From Oscillospiraceae bacterium (lineage in GTDB: Bacteria; Bacillota; Clostridia; Oscillospirales; Oscillospiraceae): a stretch of DNA of 54,292 nucleotides. The notes under the pieces were generated by a model that saw only the letters and a program-made list of their open reading frames with translations, did not search any database and was not told the DNA's origin. Below, piece by piece: positions 1-5,613 of the stretch. Each line of letters begins with the position of its first letter. Within the stretch, counting starts at the first letter, position 1. The position numbers and the translations under genes were made by a program. The stretch covers positions 1-54,292 of the forward strand of contig JAGAUY010000090.1 in NCBI GenBank assembly GCA_017620525.1, in the 5' to 3' direction.

Positions 1-171
1 GAGATCATCTCCTGGGGCAGTATGCTGTCCCTGTCTGAAAAGGCATTGCTGACGGATAGCTGGTGGATCATCGTTTTCCCCGGTGCATTCCTGGTGACGC
101 TCCTGATGTGCCTGACGAACATCGGAAACTTTTTGCGCAAAGCCGCGAACCGGAAGGAGAGCAATTTGTGA
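1..171 (+). CDS. C-terminal end of a dipeptide/oligopeptide-type ABC transporter permease (5' truncated by the window)
   Basis: Reading frame 1 is open from the first base to a TGA at 169-171 and gives 56 residues. They look like the C-terminal end of a DppC/OppC-type permease: a SWGSML motif, then a WW pair followed by a hydrophobic membrane segment containing FPG, then a short basic tail. In this family the segment is the last cytoplasmic loop, the last transmembrane helix and the cytoplasmic end. The stop overlaps the next start codon (TGATG), so the two genes are translationally coupled. The substrate cannot be told from this fragment. The family call is by eye on a short piece. Confidence 0.6.
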   Translation, partial: EIISWGSMLSLSEKALLTDSWWIIVFPGAFLVTLLMCLTNIGNFLRKAANRKESNL

Positions 172-674
172 TGGAAGAACTGAAGAAGATCCTCCGTGAA
201 CACGCAAAGCGGTATCCGCTGATGCAGCCGCGTGACGCGGTAAAGCTGATCTACCAGAATGAGTTTGGCGGCGGACACCTGATCCGGGACGAGCAAGCCT
301 GTCTTAACTATCTGCGCCGGGAATATGCTGACCTGGAGAAAGACCCGACGGCAGCGCTGTATGAGGACATCGGAAACGGCATCGTTCGTGTCAATCTAGC
401 AGCGGTGAAGCCAGAAAACCTGGAGCAGCTTGGACGAGATTTTATCGCGTCAGCTGCAAAGCACAAAGGAACCCTGGATAGCTTCCTGAATAAGCTGGAG
501 GTGCTGAAAAAACTTGCGGCAGAAGGCGCATTCGCCTTCGATGCAGATGCACTGAGTGTCTATCTGTCCGAATACGAAGCGGCAGGCTGTCCGGCAGTAT
601 CTCATAGTGCGCAGTATCGCCTGAACTATGAGCCATCATACCGGGTAATCCAAAAAGAACGTGTGCGGTCATAG
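171..674 (+). CDS. Conserved-looking hypothetical protein, 167 aa
   Basis: I do not recognise this family with certainty. The start ATG at 171 overlaps the permease stop and has AAGGAGA (154-160) about 10 bases upstream; an upstream in-frame start at 63 would lie inside the permease. The product is soluble, largely helical and charged, with no signal peptide or membrane segment. Its most distinctive part is near residues 16-38: a PLMQPRDAVKLIYQNEFGGG stretch followed by HLI, which looks like a conserved functional core. A second conserved-looking patch near the C terminus (HSAQYRLNYEPSYRVI) contains His, Tyr and Arg. It is coupled to the transporter gene, so a role linked to the imported substrate is possible but unproven. 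Confidence 0.75.
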   Translation: MEELKKILREHAKRYPLMQPRDAVKLIYQNEFGGGHLIRDEQACLNYLRREYADLEKDPTAALYEDIGNGIVRVNLAAVKPENLEQLGRDFIASAAKHKGTLDSFLNKLEVLKKLAAEGAFAFDADALSVYLSEYEAAGCPAVSHSAQYRLNYEPSYRVIQKERVRS

Positions 675-745
675 ATCCGGATGATGGTGCGCAACCGGCA
701 AGGAAAGAAGAAAATGCTGCAGTGCTAGCAATTGTTGATCCGTTG

Positions 746-754
746 TGCTACAAT
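746..754 (+). promoter_or_regulatory. Extended -10 promoter for the GNAT gene
   Basis: TG-C-TACAAT forms an extended -10 element (TG at 746-747, hexamer 749-754). No good -35 hexamer lies 16-18 bases upstream, which extended -10 promoters tolerate. Transcription would start near 761, leaving a short leader with AGGAG about 10 bases before the ATG at 788. Confidence 0.45.
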
Positions 755-787
755 GGGCTAAATATGTACCGAAAGGAGCGTCGGATC

Positions 788-1336
788 ATGAGATTTGGAC
801 CCGTACAAATGAAAGATAAGCTGGGCAGGACCGTCGTTATGCGAAACGCAGAAAAAACGGATGCAGAGGCATTGATCCGCTATCTGAAGATTACATCCGG
901 GGAAACCCCATTTCTGCTCAGGGAACCTGAAGAGGTTACGCTTACAATCGGGCAGGAGGAGCGGTTCGTTCAGGGGATCATCGACGCGGAGCGGGAACTG
1001 ATGCTGGTGGCGGCAATCGACGGAGAACAGGTCGGCAACTGCTCGCTCATGAGCAAGGGGCCGTTTAAGAGATATCATCACCGATGCGAAGTGGCAATTG
1101 CGCTGTACCAAACATTCTGCGGCGCGGGAATCGGGGAAATGATGATGCGTGAAGTTCTTGAGGCAGCAAAGCATCTTGGCTATGAGCAGGCGGAACTGGA
1201 GGTGGTGGCGGACAATGCCGGCGCCATCGCCCTTTACAATAAGCTGGGATTTGAAACATGCGGTCTGCTGCCCCATAGCATGAAATACGGCAATGGAACA
1301 TATGCAGACGCGCTCTGGATGGTAAAAAGACTGTAA
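788..1336 (+). CDS. GNAT family N-acetyltransferase, 182 aa
   Basis: This is a Gcn5-related acetyltransferase that would move an acetyl group from acetyl-CoA to an amine of unknown identity. The fold is read from the order of motifs: strand-helix start (VVMRNAEKTDAEALI), the central acceptor-side strands, the acetyl-CoA pyrophosphate loop CGAGIGEMMM near residues 118-127, and the C-terminal ELEVVADNAGAIALYNKLGF segment typical of motif B. The ATG at 788 is chosen because GAAAGGAGCG precedes it by about 10 bases; the frame extends upstream to a GTG at 722 that has no ribosome site and overlaps the promoter. It stands alone between the hypothetical gene and the iron island. Similar proteins include RimJ/RimL-like and phosphinothricin-type acetyltransferases, so the substrate is open. 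Confidence 0.85.
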   Translation: MRFGPVQMKDKLGRTVVMRNAEKTDAEALIRYLKITSGETPFLLREPEEVTLTIGQEERFVQGIIDAERELMLVAAIDGEQVGNCSLMSKGPFKRYHHRCEVAIALYQTFCGAGIGEMMMREVLEAAKHLGYEQAELEVVADNAGAIALYNKLGFETCGLLPHSMKYGNGTYADALWMVKRL

Positions 1337-1463
1337 CAACGGATTGCGCAAGGGAAACTGCTGTGCAGCGGCGGCATATGGGGCGGCAATGGGGAATACA
1401 ATATACTGCCTGGAAACAAATGATATTCCATTATAATAATCTGAACAATTGCGATAAAAAGAC

Positions 1464-1492
1464 TTGACAAATGGAAGAATGAGGAATATTAT
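1464..1492 (+). promoter_or_regulatory. Sigma-A promoter of feoA
   Basis: A perfect -35 TTGACA (1464-1469), a 17-base spacer and a -10 TATTAT (1487-1492). The predicted start point near 1499-1500 abuts operator 1 (1503-1516), so a repressor bound there would block initiation. The minus-strand promoter in front of DUF3793 has the same -35, spacer length and -10. Confidence 0.85.
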
Positions 1493-1502
1493 ATATTCGT
1501 GG

Positions 1503-1516
1503 TTAGCTGGTTCTAA
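1503..1516. promoter_or_regulatory. Operator 1 (TTAG-N6-CTAA) at the feoA start site
   Basis: TTAGCTGGTTCTAA lies within a longer perfect 6-6-6 inverted repeat GGTTAG-N6-CTAACC (1501-1518). The half-site resembles the TTAGG/CCTAA arms of DtxR/IdeR-type iron-dependent repressor boxes. It covers roughly +3 to +17 of the predicted transcript. The regulator gene is not in the window, so its identity is inference. Confidence 0.75.
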
Positions 1517-1537
1517 CCATTGTTTCCAATGTGCGGG

Positions 1538-1551
1538 TTAGCTGGGCCTAA
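1538..1551. promoter_or_regulatory. Operator 2 (TTAG-N6-CTAA) in the feoA leader
   Basis: TTAGCTGGGCCTAA is a second copy of the palindrome, exactly 35 bases downstream of operator 1 and still upstream of the feoA start codon at 1584. Its flanking arms (GG and TC) are slightly less symmetric than those of operator 1. Confidence 0.7.
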
Positions 1552-1583
1552 TCGGCAAAGAGAATCTGAAACGGGGGATACAT

Positions 1584-1796
1584 ATGAATCTGATGAAAGC
1601 ACAGGAAGGCAAAGAGTATATCGTTCAGCGCATCGAAACTGATGATGAGGAACTGAATGCGTTTCTGTTTTCCCTGGGTTGTTACAGCGGTGAGCCGATC
1701 ACGGTAGTTGCGCGGAAAAGAAGCGGCTGCACGGTCTCCATCAAGGATGGCAGATACAACATCGACAACCTGCTGGCAGAGGCGATCATCGTCTGA
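1584..1796 (+). CDS. feoA: FeoA, ferrous iron transport accessory protein
   Basis: A 70-residue SH3-like protein of the FeoA family, needed by FeoB-type ferrous iron transporters and thought to bind their cytoplasmic side. Visible features are the N-terminal small acidic stretch, the central FLFSLGCYSGEPITVVARKR segment with the usual Gly-rich turn after LG, and the final IDNLLAEAIIV strand, which corresponds to the ALR.EA.I. ending of FeoA proteins. The ATG follows a GGGGGA ribosome site. It is a separate small gene, not fused to feoB, and a hairpin terminator separates it from feoB. Two TTAG-N6-CTAA palindromes lie between its promoter and start codon, so iron repression is very likely. Confidence 0.9.
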   Translation: MNLMKAQEGKEYIVQRIETDDEELNAFLFSLGCYSGEPITVVARKRSGCTVSIKDGRYNIDNLLAEAIIV

Positions 1797-1801
1797 TACT
1801 G

Positions 1802-1837
1802 CTGTAAAAAACCGATGAGACATCGGTTTTTTTACAG
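1802..1837 (+). terminator. Hairpin terminator between feoA and feoB
   Basis: The arms CTGTAAAAAACCGATG (1802-1817) and CATCGGTTTTTTTACAG (1821-1837) pair around a 3-base loop with one bulged T; the right arm carries a run of seven T. It lies six bases after the feoA stop. Because of the A-rich left arm it could act in both directions. It implies that feoB is at least partly transcribed on its own. Confidence 0.75.
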
Positions 1838-1845
1838 GTCTTTGG

Positions 1846-1859
1846 TTAGCTCTCGCTAA
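1846..1859. promoter_or_regulatory. Operator 3 (TTAG-N6-CTAA) upstream of feoB
   Basis: TTAGCTCTCGCTAA contains a perfect TTAGC-N4-GCTAA inverted repeat. It directly touches operator 4. A weak promoter-like pair, TTTACA at 1831-1836 and GCTAAT at 1855-1860 (18-base spacer), would place this operator over the -10 region; that promoter is tentative. Confidence 0.7.
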
Positions 1860-1873
1860 TTAGAGAGGACTAA
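1860..1873. promoter_or_regulatory. Operator 4 (TTAG-N6-CTAA) upstream of feoB
   Basis: TTAGAGAGGACTAA follows operator 3 without a gap, so the two 14-base units form a 28-base tandem. This suits side-by-side binding of two repressor dimers. It lies 63 bases before the feoB start codon. Confidence 0.65.
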
Positions 1874-1936
1874 CCAGGGCGGTATGTCCCATAACGCATG
1901 GATTTCAAAATTAAAATCCAAGAGGAGGATTAGAAA

Positions 1937-3934
1937 ATGAGAATTGCTTTTGCAGGCAATCCCAACAGCGGTAAGACCACCATGTACAACGCGCTGACCG
2001 GCCGCAACGAAAAGGTCGGCAACTGGGCGGGTGTTACCGTTGACAAGAAAGAGGCACTGATCAAGAAGGCCTACGCTAACGGTGCGGAGCTGATCGCCGT
2101 GGACCTGCCCGGTGCTTACTCCATGTCTCCCTTCACTTCCGAAGAGAGCATCACCAGCTCCTACGTCAAGAACGAGAACCCCGATGCCATCATCAACATC
2201 GTGGACGCTACCAATCTGAGCCGCTCTCTGTTCTTCACCACGCAGCTGCTGGAGCTGGGCATCCCGATGGTTGTTGCACTGAACAAGACTGACGTCAACC
2301 ATAAGAAGGAAACCAGGATAGACGTGAAGGCTCTGTCTGAGAAGCTGGGCTGCCCCGTTCTGGAGACCACTTCCACCACCGGCGAAGGCCTGACTGAGCT
2401 TGTGGCTGCTGCCGTTGCTCAGAATGGCAAGGGCCAGAAGGCTCCCTACGTTCAGGGTGACATTGATCTGACCGACAAGAAGGTTGTCGAGGTTGCTGAC
2501 CGTAAGCGCTTTGAGTTTGTCAATAAGATCGTCTCCAAGGTCGAGAGCCGTAAGGTACTGACCAAGGACAAGAACAGCCAGGACCAGATCGACGCTATTC
2601 TGACCAACCCCATTGCGGGTATTCTGATCTTTGCCGGTGTGATGTTCCTGGTGTTCCAGATCTCCCAGGCTTGGGTCGGTCCCTGGATCGCGGATACCCT
2701 GGTTGCATGGCTGGAAGGCTTCCAGGCCATCATCGGCGAGCTGGTCGCTGATGCTGCCCCCATTCTGCAGGCGCTGCTGGTCGATGGCGTCATCGGCGGC
2801 GTTATCGCGGTTATCGGCTTCCTGCCTCTGGTTATGGTCATGTACTTCCTGATCTCCCTGCTGGAGGACTGCGGCTACATGGCCCGCGCCACCGTCGTTC
2901 TGGACCCCATCTTCAAGAAGGTTGGTCTGTCCGGCAAGTCCGTCATTCCCTTCGTTGTCGGCACTGGCTGCGCCATCCCCGGTGTTATGGCCTGCCGTAC
3001 CATCCGCAATGAGCGTGAGCGCCGTGCTACCGCCATGCTGACTCCCTTTATGCCTTGCGGCGCCAAACTGCCTGTCATCGCTCTGTTTGCCGGTGCATTC
3101 TTTGAGGATGCTTCCTGGGTCGGCACCCTGATGTACTTCGTAGGCATCGTCCTGATTCTGCTGGGTGCTCTGCTGGTTAACAAGATTGCCGGCCACAAGG
3201 CAAGAAAGTCCTACTTTATCATCGAGCTGCCTGAGTACAAGGTTCCTTCCCTGAAGCGTGCTTTCACCGATATGTGCTCCCGCGGCTGGGCCTACATTGT
3301 CAAGGCTGCCACCATCATCCTGGTCTGCAACACTGTTGTTCAGATCATGCAGACCTTCACCTGGAGCTTCACTGTTGCTGAAGCTGCCGGTGATTCCATC
3401 CTGGCTTCCATCGCAAGCCCCTTCGCTTACCTGCTGGTTCCTGTTGTTGGAGTCCTGTCCTGGCAGCTGGCTGCTGCAGCGGTTACCGGCTTCATCGCCA
3501 AGGAGAACGTCGTTGGTACACTGGCTGTCTGCTTCGTCGGCCTGGAGAACCTGATCGATACCGAAGAGCTGGCCCTGATGGAAGGCGCCGGCACTGAGGT
3601 CGCCAGTGTGTTCGCCATCACCAAGGTTGCTGCTCTGGCCTACCTGATGTTCAACCTGTATACGCCTCCCTGCTTCGCAGCACTGGGTGCTATGACCTCT
3701 GAGATCAATGACCGCAAGTGGTTCTGGGGCGGCGTGGCTCTGCAGCTGTGCACCGGCTATGCCATCGGCTACCTGGTCTACACCATTGGCACTCTGGTTA
3801 CCGGCGGCACCCTGAACGTGCTGGCGGCTGTCTGCGGCGGCATCGCTGTTGCAGTCATGGCCGCTGTTGTGGTCGCTCTGATCCGTAAGACCAATAAGAG
3901 CCTGAAGTCTGAGTACGCACTGAGCGGCAAGTAA
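1937..3934 (+). CDS. feoB: FeoB, ferrous iron transport GTPase/permease
   Basis: This is the 665-aa Fe(II) uptake permease of the plasma membrane. The N-terminal G domain shows G1 GNPNSGKT at residues 7-14, G3 DLPG at 56-59 and G4 NKTD at 116-119, followed by a helical dissociation-inhibitor-like region to about residue 220. The rest is a polytopic membrane core with two gate-like repeats: one around GTGCAIPGVMACRT with its conserved Cys, and one around FIAKENVVGTL. Length is normal for a FeoB of Clostridia. AGGAGG precedes the ATG. feoA lies upstream behind a terminator, and the small Cys-rich gene follows 21 bases downstream. Two adjacent TTAG-N6-CTAA operators in front of it suggest iron repression. 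Its codon use looks biased (CTG, GGC, AAG), consistent with strong expression. Confidence 0.97.
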   Translation: MRIAFAGNPNSGKTTMYNALTGRNEKVGNWAGVTVDKKEALIKKAYANGAELIAVDLPGAYSMSPFTSEESITSSYVKNENPDAIINIVDATNLSRSLFFTTQLLELGIPMVVALNKTDVNHKKETRIDVKALSEKLGCPVLETTSTTGEGLTELVAAAVAQNGKGQKAPYVQGDIDLTDKKVVEVADRKRFEFVNKIVSKVESRKVLTKDKNSQDQIDAILTNPIAGILIFAGVMFLVFQISQAWVGPWIADTLVAWLEGFQAIIGELVADAAPILQALLVDGVIGGVIAVIGFLPLVMVMYFLISLLEDCGYMARATVVLDPIFKKVGLSGKSVIPFVVGTGCAIPGVMACRTIRNERERRATAMLTPFMPCGAKLPVIALFAGAFFEDASWVGTLMYFVGIVLILLGALLVNKIAGHKARKSYFIIELPEYKVPSLKRAFTDMCSRGWAYIVKAATIILVCNTVVQIMQTFTWSFTVAEAAGDSILASIASPFAYLLVPVVGVLSWQLAAAAVTGFIAKENVVGTLAVCFVGLENLIDTEELALMEGAGTEVASVFAITKVAALAYLMFNLYTPPCFAALGAMTSEINDRKWFWGGVALQLCTGYAIGYLVYTIGTLVTGGTLNVLAAVCGGIAVAVMAAVVVALIRKTNKSLKSEYALSGK

Positions 3935-3955
3935 GAAAAGAAAGGAGCAGTTCGT

Positions 3956-4129
3956 ATGGCAAACTTCATCATTGTAGCGGTTGTTGCTGTGATTATCGGC
4001 CTTGCCGGTTACTATATTTATAAAGAGAAGAAGAACGGGCAAAAATGCATTGGTTGTCCCAATGGCTGCTCCTGCGGCGCAAATGCCGGTTCCTGCGGCT
4101 GCGGTTGTGACTGCGGCTGCGGAAAGTAA
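3956..4129 (+). CDS. FeoB-associated Cys-rich membrane protein, 57 aa
   Basis: A tiny gene 21 bases after feoB with AAAGGAG about 10 bases before its ATG. Residues 3-22 form one transmembrane helix (NFIIVAVVAVIIGLAGYYIY), followed by a basic stop-transfer patch KEKK and a cytoplasmic tail with nine Cys (positions 31, 34, 38, 40, 47, 49, 51, 53, 55), ending in four CG repeats. Proteins with this design, one helix plus a Cys-rich tail next to feoB, are known as FeoB-associated Cys-rich membrane proteins; their exact role is not settled, but receiving or sensing iron at the FeoB exit is plausible. It must be co-transcribed with feoB. A strong hairpin follows 31 bases later. Confidence 0.9.
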   Translation: MANFIIVAVVAVIIGLAGYYIYKEKKNGQKCIGCPNGCSCGANAGSCGCGCDCGCGK

Positions 4130-4160
4130 GTGAAATACTTTCCTTTACAATATTCCATAA

Positions 4161-4199
4161 AGCAAAAGCGGCGCTCCCAACAGGAGCGCCGCTTTTGCT
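4161..4199. terminator. Bidirectional terminator after the feoB operon
   Basis: A perfect 17-base stem (4161-4177 with 4183-4199) around the loop CAACA. The outer part of each arm is AGCAAAAGC/GCTTTTGCT, so T-rich ends exist on both strands. It lies between the converging feoB and flavodoxin operons. Confidence 0.85.
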
Positions 4200-4260
4200 G
4201 TGCCGCTGCGCTGCTGTCACGGCAGCGGGAGCATTGCCTGTATCCCGCGAATTGTTAGAA

Positions 4261-4286
4261 GCCTCCGATCCCGCCGGATCGGAGGC
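4261..4286. terminator. Hairpin terminator, convergent region
   Basis: An 11-base GC-rich stem, GCCTCCGATCC (4261-4271) with GGATCGGAGGC (4276-4286), around CGCC, flanked by AA and TT. It lies 42 bases beyond the flavodoxin stop and probably ends the minus-strand operon. The T-run is short. Confidence 0.6.
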
Positions 4287-4327
4287 TTTGTGCTGGGTTG
4301 GTTTGACTTTAGGAGGTATGACTTTTC

Positions 4328-4753
4328 TCAGCAGGACAGAGCGGCGCCCAAAGCGCGGCAGCTGCCCTCGGCTTCGTCGTCGGGAGTTTCCATGCAGATC
4401 ACACTTTCGGCGGCAAGCTCTGCGCCGGCATTGCGGCAGGTTTCTTCCCAGCTGCGCATCCATTCGCCGTCGCCCCAGCCGTAGGAGCCGAAGAGGGCAA
4501 TCTTTCTGCCGGAGAGTTTACTCTCACAGTCGCTGAACATGGGCTCGAATTCACCTTCTTCCAGCTGCTCTGCGCCCATGGAGGGGCAGCCGAAAGCGAT
4601 GGCATCAAAATCATCCATCATAGAGGCACTGAACTCACCGGCGGTGAAGATGCTGACATTGGCGCCTGCATTTTTCGCGCCATCTGCAACAGCATGGGCC
4701 ATGGATTCGGTGTTTCCGGTGCCGCTCCAGAATACGATTGCTACTTTGTTCAT
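4328..4753 (-). CDS. Flavodoxin
   Basis: A short-chain flavodoxin of 141 aa, a soluble FMN-binding electron carrier. The N terminus gives the phosphate-binding loop WSGTGNTE after the first strand (VAIVFWSGTGN), followed by the acidic GEF and D-rich part, the FGCPSMGAEQLEE region near the first FMN loop, and ALFGSYGWGDGEWM near the second loop, with aromatic residues positioned to stack on the flavin. The ATG at 4753 is chosen; a TTG four codons upstream is less likely. It follows the DUF3793 gene by 40 bases on the same strand and shares its iron-controlled promoter. Many bacteria induce flavodoxin during iron starvation to replace ferredoxin, which fits the neighbouring feo genes. Confidence 0.93.
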   Translation of the reverse strand: MNKVAIVFWSGTGNTESMAHAVADGAKNAGANVSIFTAGEFSASMMDDFDAIAFGCPSMGAEQLEEGEFEPMFSDCESKLSGRKIALFGSYGWGDGEWMRSWEETCRNAGAELAAESVICMETPDDEAEGSCRALGAALSC

Positions 4754-4793
4754 GTTGTGTTCCAACCTTTCGATACAGTATGTTTGTGGTATA

Positions 4794-5345
4794 TCAGCCG
4801 GCTACGGTGAGCCGCTCAATATTCTTGCCTTTTTTCCACTGATCCCAATAGACCCGGGAACATTTCTTGTAGAGGGCGAATTTTCTGCGGGCTGCGTCTT
4901 CGTCGCCGTAGACTTTCCAGCAGCCGACACATTTGCAGCCGCAGGCATTGTTCTCCATGAAGCCGCAGACATCTTCCGGGGGATAACCCAGGAACAGTCC
5001 GATCTCATGGGGGAAATCGGCCTGAGCGCGCAGTTTCCGGATCAGTGTGACAACACATTTTTCGCAGCTGTCGGTGTTGTAGCCATACTGCTGCAGAAGC
5101 TTGGCAGCAGTGGAATCGGCCAGGTCGGCAGAGAGTTTCTTGGGACGGTAGATATAGATCAGTGCCCGCTTTTCGGAGAATCGGAGCGGGAGGACCCGAA
5201 GCCCTTTGCAGTGGAGGCGCCTGTTCATCTGACGGACGGAATCGAGCAGCGCTTCCTGGGTTTCGTAGGGACAGACGAAGATACTGCCTGTTTTGAGTCC
5301 GGCAAGAGTCGGCGCGCAGTGTCGGATGAGGTAGGCATCGGACAT
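4794..5345 (-). CDS. DUF3793 family Cys-rich protein, function unknown
   Basis: A soluble 183-aa protein that I assign to DUF3793 from its CAPTLAGLKTGSIF start, the LGYPPEDV segment (residues 119-126) and the following CVGCWKVY. It has eleven Cys: 10, 25, 46, 94, 97, 127, 135, 137, 139, 142 and 162. They include a CxxC (94-97) and a dense CxCxCxxC (135-142), which suggests binding of iron, an iron-sulfur cluster or another metal; that is inference. The start at 5345 is set by AGGAGG about 7 bases upstream on the minus strand; the frame extends upstream to 5378, over operator 5. It is the first gene of a two-gene operon with flavodoxin, and two TTAG-N6-CTAA operators lie upstream. No function is established for the family to my knowledge. 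Confidence 0.85.
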   Translation of the reverse strand: MSDAYLIRHCAPTLAGLKTGSIFVCPYETQEALLDSVRQMNRRLHCKGLRVLPLRFSEKRALIYIYRPKKLSADLADSTAAKLLQQYGYNTDSCEKCVVTLIRKLRAQADFPHEIGLFLGYPPEDVCGFMENNACGCKCVGCWKVYGDEDAARRKFALYKKCSRVYWDQWKKGKNIERLTVAG

Positions 5346-5371
5346 GGGAAAACCTCCTGGAGAAACGTAAG

Positions 5372-5385
5372 TTAGCAAAGGCTAA
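5372..5385. promoter_or_regulatory. Operator 5 (TTAG-N6-CTAA) in the DUF3793 leader
   Basis: TTAGCAAAGGCTAA, flanked by G and C, gives a longer inverted repeat GTTAG-N6-CTAAC. On the minus strand it lies between the promoter and the DUF3793 ribosome site, the same relative place as operator 2 in front of feoA. Confidence 0.7.
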
Positions 5386-5404
5386 CTTTGTGGTTAAATG
5401 ATGG

Positions 5405-5418
5405 TTAGCTTTCGCTAA
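5405..5418. promoter_or_regulatory. Operator 6 (TTAG-N6-CTAA) at the DUF3793 start site
   Basis: TTAGCTTTCGCTAA contains the perfect TTAGC-N4-GCTAA core also seen in operator 3. It begins nine bases downstream of the minus-strand -10 hexamer, so it covers the start point. Operators 5 and 6 are 33 bases apart; operators 1 and 2 are 35 apart. Confidence 0.75.
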
Positions 5419-5426
5419 CTGTTATC

Positions 5427-5455
5427 ATAATATGCGATGACGGTCTGTTTGTCAA
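5427..5455 (-). promoter_or_regulatory. Sigma-A promoter of the DUF3793-flavodoxin operon
   Basis: On the minus strand: TTGACA (5450-5455), a 17-base spacer and TATTAT (5427-5432). Both hexamers and the spacer length are identical to those of the feoA promoter. It reads towards DUF3793 through operators 6 and 5. Confidence 0.85.
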
Positions 5456-5521
5456 GTGCTGATTTGCTAAAAATTGCTAACACTGCAGTATGAGCCCTGA
5501 TTTGCCGGAAATGCCTGAGAA

Positions 5522-5550
5522 TTGACAAGCGCAGGGATTGGTGATATACT
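5522..5550 (+). promoter_or_regulatory. Strong promoter of polysaccharide locus 1
   Basis: TTGACA (5522-5527), a 17-base spacer and TATACT (5545-5550), with an extra TG at 5542-5543 making an extended -10. The start point would be near 5557, giving a roughly 57-base AT-rich leader before the permease gene. No other strong promoter is obvious before 16563, so the eight genes of locus 1 are probably one operon. Confidence 0.8.
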
Positions 5551-5613
5551 GATATACGTATAATTAGCGTTACTATGTGCTTTTATGCATAGGAGTCAAG
5601 GAGTGCTTTCCTC

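Noticed and set aside
1337..1463. Terminator or small gene after the first GNAT gene
   Set aside because: No hairpin followed by a T-run and no short frame with a ribosome site could be found there.
5461..5490. Further operator copies (TTGCTAA repeated) upstream of locus 1
   Set aside because: These are two direct GCTAA half-sites without the opposing TTAG arm at six bases, so they do not match the palindrome; I would not extend the iron regulon to locus 1 on this.
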